DNA of 64,000 bases from Melastoma dodecandrum (taxonomy: Eukaryota; Streptophyta; Magnoliopsida; Myrtales; Melastomataceae), in NCBI GenBank assembly GCA_029817715.1, contig JARUPY010000606.1:806001-870000 (forward strand), given 5' to 3'. The notes beneath the pieces are model-generated. The model was not told where the DNA came from, searched no databases, and saw nothing but the letters and a program-made list of their open reading frames with translations. Below are positions 57,351 through 64,000 of the stretch, in pieces; position 1 is the first letter of the stretch; each line of letters begins with the position of its first letter. Both the position numbers and the translations under genes were made by a program.

Positions 57351-58598
57351 ACGATCGCTCCGTCCGGATGGGGGGATGAGCTTAGTGCTATGGATATATA
57401 AGAAGTCTTGCAAGAGGTTAATTCGGGGGAGATTCTTGACAAAGGAAATGCAAATGGCCAGGTTGATCGAGTAGGGAAGAGCGGTGAAATCAATGAAGAG
57501 GCACCTAAGAATCAAGGAAGTGTTGTCACGGAATTGGAGCCCGACAGACTCCTAAGGGAGGGAACCTATAGACTATAAGAATGAAGCAAGCAAAGCAGTC
57601 GCTGACGTGTTGCTGCGATTGCAAGTCTACAGAGAAAGTCACCATTGCTGTTGCGAACGATCTACACCTTTGCTTTCAATAAATCTAGGAACATCTTGGG
57701 CACCTGGTGCTTGTAATAAGTTAGTTTCTACTTGTTTAAGAGGCAGTGAGGTCTGAAAATTTTTAATGATGCCGTGTGACCCCCTAATTAGTGTCAATTT
57801 GGGAAATGAAACTTCTCCTAGGACTATTTTTATCACCTCATCAGCTAATAAAGTTTTATTTAATGCGATTCATGAAATACTTGAGGAATTTAAAGACTGC
57901 TTTGCATGGGATTACTCGAAAATGTCGGGTCTAGATCGGAGACTTGTAGAACATAATATGCCCATTAAGAAAGATTTTAAACCGATCCGACAAGCACCTC
58001 GACGAATGACTAGAGAAGTGACGTAACTAGTGTTTGTAGAAGTAAAGAAATTCTTCCGGGCATGGTACATAAGGACGTCGCGATATATAGAGTGGATTTC
58101 TAGCACAGTGCCTGTAATGAAAAAGAACGGAAAAATTAGAGTCTGCATAAATTTTAGAGATCTAAACCGAGCGACCCCGAAGGATGAATACCATATGCCT
58201 ATTGCGGATGATCTTGTAGACAAGACGGCCGGATATCAAGTCATGTTCTTTATGGATGGTTTTTCAGGATATAATCAGATCTTCATCGCATAAGAAGATG
58301 TGCATAATACTGCATTTAGATGCCTTCTGGGAATATTTGAGTGGGTGGTAATGCCGTTTGGTTTAAAAATTGTCGGTACCACCTATCAAAGGGCTACGAA
58401 TGAGATATTTGACGCCTCTATTAGAAAGACCGCGGAAGTTTATATTGATGGCATAGTTGTTAAGTTTACGAAGGAAGATTTACATGTAGATCATCTCCGT
58501 AGTGCCTTCATGAAATTGAGGAAACACCAACTTAAACTTAACCCTTTAAAATGCGCCTTTGGAGTTAAGGCAAGACATTTTCTCGGATTCCTAGTACA
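57351..58598 (+). repeat. RT-region tandem duplication in Tat B, unit 2
   Basis: Same content, a few per cent different. Here MDGFSGYNQI is kept but YIDD is YIDG. It runs on into FLVQQRGIEVDQNKVKAIQN, the normal continuation, so the sequence at the unit 1 and unit 2 border (LVTRSLRPDG) is the duplication joint. Confidence 0.9.
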
Positions 58599-59640
58599 GC
58601 AACGCGGAATAGAAGTGGATCAAAATAAAGTCAAAGCTATTCAGAACCTGGTTGCTCCGAGAACCAAAAAGGAGTTGCAAGTATTTTTAGGAAGAGTGAA
58701 TTATCTCCGAAGATTCATAGGCAACGTAGCAGGAAAACGGAAGTGTTTTCTACTCTTTTGAAAGGAAAAGGTGAATAAATCTGAACTGCCAAACATGGGG
58801 AAGCTTTTAATTCCCTCAATAAGTATCTATCACATCCTCTAGTACCTCTACAATGCGGGAAACCATTCATACTCTACGTGGCAGCCTCCAAGACAGTTGT
58901 TGGTTCTATGTAGGCCTAAATAGACGAAAACGAATGAGAAAGGGTCGCATATTATCTTTTGAGATTGTTGTCACCAGCAGAGACAAGATATACCCCGAGG
59001 GAGAAGCTATGTCTCTCAGTATTTTATGCTGTCACAAAATTGAGGCATTATATTGGAAACATCGAAGTCTACGTCATGTATCACCTATCGTTCACTACTT
59101 TTTCGAAAGTCCACTTTTGGCAGGACGAGTTAGCAAATGGAGCTTAATCCTTTCACCTTACGACCTAAGATATAGACCTCAACAATCGGTTAAAGGTCAG
59201 GCGCTGGCCGACTTCCTAGCTGAACACGACTCAACCTTGCTTATAGACCAAGAAGAAGCGAATGAGGATATTTGGCGAGCATGGTTTGATGGTTCGTCTA
59301 TGAAGAATGGAGCTGGAATAGGCATCCACGTGATGACGCCCCTTGGGAAGGACATAGCTTTCTGACTTCAAACAGTTTTAGCGAATAATGCTACAGAGTA
59401 TGAGGCACTAATAACATTACTTAAAGAACTCATATCCCTAGGAGCTAAACATGCTCAAGTGATGGGTGACTCTCAGTTAATCATATATCAGGTTAACCAA
59501 AAGTGCGCATGCTTGGATAAACGTCTGCCTTATCTTGAGTCAGTAAGAGAGTTGTCTACGCAATTTGAACAGATAACATTCCAATTTGTAAGACGTGAGG
59601 ATAACATGGTGTCTAATAGCTTAGCATAATTAGCCTCCGG

Positions 59641-60292
59641 CTACAAGGTCACTACCAAACAAGACAAAATTCTTGAGATTCAATCACACTTGCATCAAGA
59701 GAGAATTATTTTGACTATAGACATAATGTACCAAGATAGGGATTGGAAAAAACCTCTTGTAGATTTTTTGTCAGACCCTAACCAGAAGGCCAAGCAACGT
59801 GTTAAAGTTCAAGCGCTGTCCTATGTCTTAATAGATGTTCTCTATAGGAAAAATATAGAGGAAGTTTTATTAAGATGCGTCAACCTAGATGAAGCAACTC
59901 CAATAATACTAGAAACTTATGAAGGGCTTTGTGGGTCACATCAGTCAGGAGTAAAGATGTGCTGGGCATACGAAGACACGGCTTTTACTGACCATCAATG
60001 ATGAAAAATTGTATTGAAATAGCCAGAGGTTGTCAGGAGTGTCAACGACATGGCCCAACAACGCGCGCTACGGTGACAAATTTCTTCCCTGTTAAAAACC
60101 ATGGCCTTTCAGGACTTGGGCCTTGGACATAATAGGAGAAATACACCCTGATTCCAGTTGAGGAGACGCCTTTATTTTGGTGGGGACTGATTATTTTACT
60201 AAATGGGTAGAAGCACAAGCCTACAAGAAGATCGATCATAACGATATCATTGGTTTTCTGCGAACTTGCATCGTATATAGATTCGGTATTCC
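59641..60292 (+). pseudogene. Tat element B integrase, first part
   Basis: Linker and zinc part decayed (CQECQRHG-like at 60035), catalytic start LDIIGEIHPDS and FTKWVEAQAYKKIDHNDI (60125-60240), then RTCIVYRFGIP, where the solo LTR cuts in at 60293. The reading resumes at 62690. Confidence 0.75.
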
Positions 60293-60991
60293 TGTTGGAA
60301 AAGGTTTTGATGATGAGCCAGACCTCTGTACCACAGAAGGTCGAACATTCTTGGCTTTGATGATGAGCCTGACCCTCTGTACTACAGAAGGTCGAACATT
60401 CTATTTTACAGAAGCTTCTATTATTAAGGACTTGTTGTAAGAATTATTTTTGTAATTAAATGATTAGTTTTCAATTATTTAATTACGAAATATGCTTAAT
60501 TTGATTAAGATATTTATCTGATCAAATTACCACAATTTGGTTTCCAAGTAATCATATTGGAGATATTAATTCTTGTAAAGGAAATATATCTTCTATATAT
60601 GGAAAGGTTCTACTAGATGGTCTACAGGATTCTGTAAGCTTAATTGACCACTATACGACCGTTATTTGCAAACCTATCACTACCACCTGTCTAGATACGT
60701 CCTCCTATGTATCTTTAACAGGATGGAACGAATTATTACCCTAATGGAAATAAATCTTCGATTATTTTCATTTGTAGAAGGCTATCGAGCAGAACGTTCT
60801 GCGATACCTTCTGTGCTGCATTATTTAGGGAAACTATCATATTCTTATTTTATTTTGATATGATTTTCTTCCTTGCTGAATGTATGCACGTGTATATTAT
60901 TTTATCTATTTTGTAAACTAACTTTTAATTTCTTGTTTTGCAGATTTCGTTTTTATCTTTTCCCATTTATATTTTCTTCTTAGGCTTTGTG

Positions 60992-60998
60992 TATAAAA
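60992..60998 (+). promoter_or_regulatory. Upstream TATA-like motif of the SIRE-like LTR
   Basis: GTGTATAAAAGGCC, conserved in all LTR heads of the array (for example 11957-11963) and in LTR F as GTATAAGACC. If used, both dyad blocks would be transcribed. Confidence 0.4.
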
Positions 60999-61354
60999 GG
61001 CCATGCTCTCTCCCATAAAAAATATACATAACATTCATTTTCTCTTCTCCCATTCTGTCCAGAGAGAGCGTGTGCTTGAGCTTTAGTTCTTTCATTCGTT
61101 CGAGTTAGTCACACGAGGAGCACTAGCGACGGACGGCTGCATCGTTGGTGAAGCCTTCTGGGAGAGTGACTCGAGGGCTCGAGGGACTCGGCTGGAAGCT
61201 GCAGGAGACGTTGTTGGAAGCGTGTGTACGTGGGCAACGTGCAGCGGGCCGGAGAGAAGGGCTGAACCTCGGGAGCACAGAAGGTGAGGGACTAACCAGC
61301 TTCTGTTGTGTAGAACTCTGTGTGTAGGAACCTAGGACGGAGGTTGCCATCTGC

Positions 61355-61600
61355 TTGCGTGGGGTTTGCCACGTGCTTGCGTGGGGTTTGCCACGTGCTT
61401 GCGCAGGGTCTGCTGCGTGCTTGCGTAGGGTATGCTACGTGCTTGTGTGGGGTACGCCACATAGTCGCTATCTCGAGGAGATCGTGCAGGTCGTGTGGAG
61501 CCGCCAGAGGGAAAATCCATCCTTGAACAGGGGTTGCTGTTCGCTTGCGTAGGGTCCGCTACGTACTCGCGTGGGGTACGCCACGAAGTCGTTTTCCTTA
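61355..61600 (+). repeat. 24-bp dyad repeats of the solo LTR
   Basis: Units with arms CGTGG/CCACG (twice), CGCAG/CTGCG, CGTAG/CTACG and TGTGG/CCACA, and a second block at about 61540-61600 with CGTAG/CTACG and CGTGG/CCACG. Centre GGTNYG. Several units carry a G-box CCACGTGC across the unit joint. Confidence 0.8.
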
Positions 61601-61654
61601 AGAGGATTGCGCATTTGGTTACCTTGTTAGTCACGTTAAATCGTGCAACCCGCT

Positions 61655-62412
61655 GTAGTACAGAACCCTACGGGTCTGTGCATACATTTTCCTTGTCACT
61701 TTTGCTACAGAACCTCACGGTCTGTTCAGTAGAAGGTCGACTACCCTTGGTACAGAATCTTTTAGATCTGTGCTTCTCAACTAAGTCATTTTCCTATACA
61801 GAACCTTCTATTGTGGATTGACATACTCGGTACAGAACCTTACGGTCTGTGCTACACCTTCTGTGATACAGAATCCTTGGATCTGTTCTATAGAAGGTTG
61901 ACGTCTCTAGTACAGAATCACTTGATCTGTGCTATAGAAGGTTAACATATTCGACACAGAACCCTCTGTGTTGTGCCTACCCTCTTCGACACAGAACCCT
62001 CTGTGTTGTGCCTACCTTCTTCGACACAGAACCTTCTGGTCTGTGTGGTGCCTACCTTCTTCGACACAGAACTCTCTGTGTTGTGCCTACCTTCTTCGAC
62101 ACAGAACCTTCTGGTCTGTGTTGTGCCTACCTTCTTCGACACAGAACCTTCTGGTCTGTGTTGTGCCTACCTTCTTCGACACAGAACCTTCTGGTCTGTG
62201 TTGTGCCTCATTCTCTTCGACACAGAACCTTCTGGTCTGTGTTGGGCCTTACCCTCTACGATACAGAACCTTCTGGTCTGTATTGAGCCTAAGTTACTAT
62301 AGTACAGAACCTTCGGGTTTGTGCTACATAACGAGCCTCTACGGCACAGAACCTTCTGGTCTGTGTTCTGCCACTCAAGCCTCTATTGTACAGAACCCTA
62401 CGGGTTTGCTTT
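61655..62412 (+). repeat. 40-48-bp dyad repeats of the solo LTR (about 19 copies)
   Basis: Most units contain ACAGAACC-centre-GGTCTGT or a variant. Variants keep pairing: ACAGAACCC/GGGTCTGT (61660-61679), ACAGAATCC/GGATCTGT (about 61868), ACAGAATC/GATCTGT (61912-61930). The part 61985-62240 is a more regular array with CCTACCTTCTTCGACACAG between dyads. Confidence 0.85.
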
Positions 62413-62511
62413 TGGTTGCTATCACTTGTGTAATTTGTACTGAGATACATTTGAGTGGAAACCATCCAAATATCTGGGTGAAGAGTGGACGTAAGCAATT
62501 TGGTGAACCAC

Positions 62512-62520
62512 TATAAAAAT
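62512..62520 (+). promoter_or_regulatory. TATA box near the 3' end of the SIRE-like LTR
   Basis: ACCACTATAAAAATCC preceded by TGGACGTAAGC (ACGT core, as-1-like). The same pair appears in the array LTR (32608-32633), LTR F (41330-41361) and LTR G (minus, near 34755-34790), so it is the conserved promoter of the family. Confidence 0.6.
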
Positions 62521-62694
62521 CCTTGTGTCCATCAAACAAATTTGCGTACACAATCAAACGTTCTGTCTTACAGAAACTTACAGGCTCTGTTTAACAGAAG
62601 CTTTTCATTCCGCTGCGGGGTAAAACGAAAAAGGGTTAAAATCCAATTTTGGAGATTAACACTAATTCACCCCCCCTCTTAGTGTAACAATTCC

Positions 62695-63436
62695 CTAGAA
62701 CATTGTTATCGATAATGGGACGGCTTTTAACAATTTAAAAGTAAAGGAGTTAGCAGAGGAGTTCAGCTTCGCAATTACTAATTCCACAACTTATTATCCC
62801 CAAGCGAATGGGCAGGCTGAGGCCACCAAGAAGTTGATAAAAAATAACATTCAGAAAATGATCGGATTTAAACCGCAGAAGTGGCATGAAGTGCTGGATG
62901 ATACCTTATGGGCCTTGTCAGTCGCCAAGCGAGATAGTACTTGGGAGTCCCCGTTTGCAATGATATACGGTCATGATGCAATATTGCCCATTGAAATAAG
63001 GTATAAGTCACTTCGTGCTAGTCAACCTTGGTTACAAGGTGAAGTCATGTACGTGGCTTTAGAAGAGTTGGGAAAAAAGAGGTTAGAAGTAATAGACAAA
63101 AAAGAAGTGCATAAGAAGAGAATAGCCCGGCATTGTAATAAGAAAGTGGTTCATAAACACTTTCGAGTTGGCGACTTGGTTTGAAAAATGGTATTACCTT
63201 TGAGAACTAAAGACCAGGTTTTAGGTAAATGGTCCCCAAATTGGGAAGGACCATATCAGGTGATTGAAGCATACTCGACAAATAGGTATACATTGTCGAC
63301 TCTTGAAGGAGTCAAGCAACCACTGAAAATCAATGGTAAGTACTTGAAACCTTACAAGAAAACTATATGGGAATCTCACGAAAAAATTTTAAGAACACGA
63401 TTCCTAGGTATTTGGGAACAAGTTATCCAAAACTAA
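62695..63436 (+). pseudogene. Tat element B integrase, second part
   Basis: After an in-frame TAG it reads NIVIDNGTAFNN (second catalytic Asp), TYYPQANGQAEATKKL (catalytic Glu), then QKWHEVLDDTLWALSVAKR and the C-terminal HFRVGDLV stop KMVLPLR, PNWEGPYQVIEAY. Frame continuous with the part before 60293. Ends at 63436. Confidence 0.8.
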
Positions 63437-63671
63437 ATCTAAACAAAGGCGAATGGCAACAGTTCGGCAAAAACATTGGCAACCAGCCACGAAGATGGAA
63501 ACAATATTGCAAGAAAGAAAATTAGTTTGTTTTCCCAAAGGGAGGACATCGTTCAGTTTCTCATAATCTAGAATCTGGGCATCGCATGTGCAGCATCCAC
63601 AAAGAGCATAGTCAGAACCTTCTTCCTGGTCTACTTCATGATAACCTCGTTCCTTTGACAGAACCAAGACA
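63437..63671. other. Spacer between Tat B pol and antisense ORF
   Basis: Non-coding; separates convergent pol (plus) and the minus-strand ORF. Same arrangement as 2406-3434 in element A. Confidence 0.4.
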
Positions 63672-64000
63672 TTAGATCTTCTCGATCCTGCTTGGAGGAG
63701 CATAAACAGTCTGGTCAGCTAATAGTGAGTCCATGACAACAACTCGGTCCTTAAGGGCTTTTTCTAGGGTAAGGAGTTGGGAGATACGAGTTTGCACTTC
63801 TGATAGCTGGGAAGATAGGTCGGCCTTCTGCCGGTGAATAAGTTCAACGTCGGCTGCTGCTTCGGCCTGAGTCTTCTTGATCTCCCGAATTTTGGATTCG
63901 GCATCACTGAATATGTCAAGATTCGCCACGTAGGTAGACCACTCAGTCCAAAATTGATCCTCAAAACTCAGGCAGGCCGCAAGTAGCTCGTCGGTCTCTC
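63672..64000 (-). CDS. 3' end of antisense accessory ORF of Tat B, coiled-coil tail (partial)
   Basis: Open from the window edge through 108 codons to TAA-type stop at 63672, no Met start needed because it enters from outside. It reads CLSFEDQFWTEWSTYV then a heptad-rich helix (ESKIREIKKTQAEAAADVEL, LSSQLSEVQTRISQLLTLEK) and ends PPSRIEKI. The matching end of the decayed plus-strand gene of element A has CQSLMDTFWKS followed by a similar helix, so this is probably the C-terminus of a PMD-type accessory protein; the domain itself would lie beyond the window. Unlike the pol of element B, this stretch has no stop, which may mean it is less decayed or simply short. Function unknown. Confidence 0.55.
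   Translation of the reverse strand, partial: ETDELLAACLSFEDQFWTEWSTYVANLDIFSDAESKIREIKKTQAEAAADVELIHRQKADLSSQLSEVQTRISQLLTLEKALKDRVVVMDSLLADQTVYAPPSRIEKI

Larger units (their letters stand above)
56103..59640 (+). pseudogene. Tat element B reverse transcriptase and two RNase H domains
   Basis: After the duplicated RT come the thumb (GRVNYLRRFIGNVAGK, 58690-58740), a broken first RNase H (58790-59110), a tether (YDLRYRPQQSVKGQALADFL, about 59160) and a second, archaeal-type RNase H (59270-59640: AWFDGSSMKNGAGIGI, NNATEYEALITLLKEL, MGDSQLI). The dual RNase H puts it in the Tat lineage. Stops at 57042, 58291, 59363 and others inactivate it. Confidence 0.82.
60293..62689 (+). mobile_element. 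Solo LTR, SIRE-like, 2,397 bp, inserted in the Tat B integrase
   Basis: TGTTGGAAAAGG to CTTAGTGTAACA with perfect target duplication ATTCC (60288-60292, 62690-62694). In order: a short tandem copy of TTTGATGATGAGCC (about 51 bp, twice), AT-rich head, TATAAAA (60992-60998), 24-bp dyads, 40-48-bp dyads, TGGACGTAAGC (62486-62496), TATAAAAAT (62512-62520), CACCCCCCC end. The best-preserved copy of this family here. No internal region, so a solo LTR from recombination is the simplest reading. Confidence 0.9.

Noticed and set aside
61985..62240. Regular direct repeats resembling a CRISPR array
   Set aside because: Spacers are not unique, the repeats lie inside a plant LTR, and no cas genes exist here.
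61968..62516. 182-codon frame with repeated TEPSGLC-type motifs
   Set aside because: All frames across the dyad repeats translate to short repeats; it reflects repeat length, not a protein gene.

Overview
This is nuclear DNA of a flowering plant, very probably a eudicot. The evidence is a spliced NAC transcription factor gene of the NST/SND secondary-wall clade and nested plant LTR retrotransposons (Tat, CRM-like and Copia types with plant tRNA-iMet primer sites). Almost everything except the NAC gene is transposon-derived. No bacterial, organellar or viral replicon features were seen.

Layout. 1-8150: an old Tat-type Ty3 element (A) with pol on the minus strand and a decayed, intron-containing plant-mobile-domain gene on the plus strand, antisense to pol. 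8480-8965: a Tat reverse-transcriptase scrap. 9574-32803: a SIRE-like solo LTR that inserted (TSD ATCAC) into the 5' LTR of an older Copia element (D). A segment spanning about 0.85 kb of flank plus 0.68 kb of LTR head was then amplified into six tandem units of about 1.53 kb. Later insertions hit single units: a 919-bp Mutator-like element (10619-11537) and two CRM-like Ty3 elements, E1 (15187-21092, one nonsense codon) and E2 (26430-32419, intact gag-pol, near-identical LTRs). 32809-36845: remains of Copia D, split by a minus-strand solo LTR (G). 39633-41532: another solo LTR (F). 41640-42260: a stretch crowded with TTTACTAA/TTAGTAAA. 43706-48425: a complete but dead Copia element (C). 49284-50991: the NAC gene. 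51.7-64 kb: a second Tat element (B) on the plus strand with an in-frame 1,248-bp duplication in the RT region, a 2.4-kb solo LTR in its integrase, and the open 3' end of an antisense coiled-coil ORF at the window edge.

The parts tell an order of events: Copia D and the Tat elements are oldest; SIRE-like LTRs landed in them and collapsed to solo LTRs; one was tandemly amplified; the MULE, E1 and E2 came last. E2 is the only element whose full coding capacity is intact. The only host gene recognised is the NAC gene, which has TEs within about 0.9 kb upstream and about 0.7-1 kb downstream.

The most unusual signals are: (i) the tandem array whose unit fuses an LTR head to its insertion flank; (ii) two families of short tandem dyads inside the SIRE-like LTRs whose paired arms change together between copies; and (iii) spliced genes antisense to pol in both Tat elements. 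Coordinates of LTR ends with target-site duplications were read base by base; other element edges are approximate.
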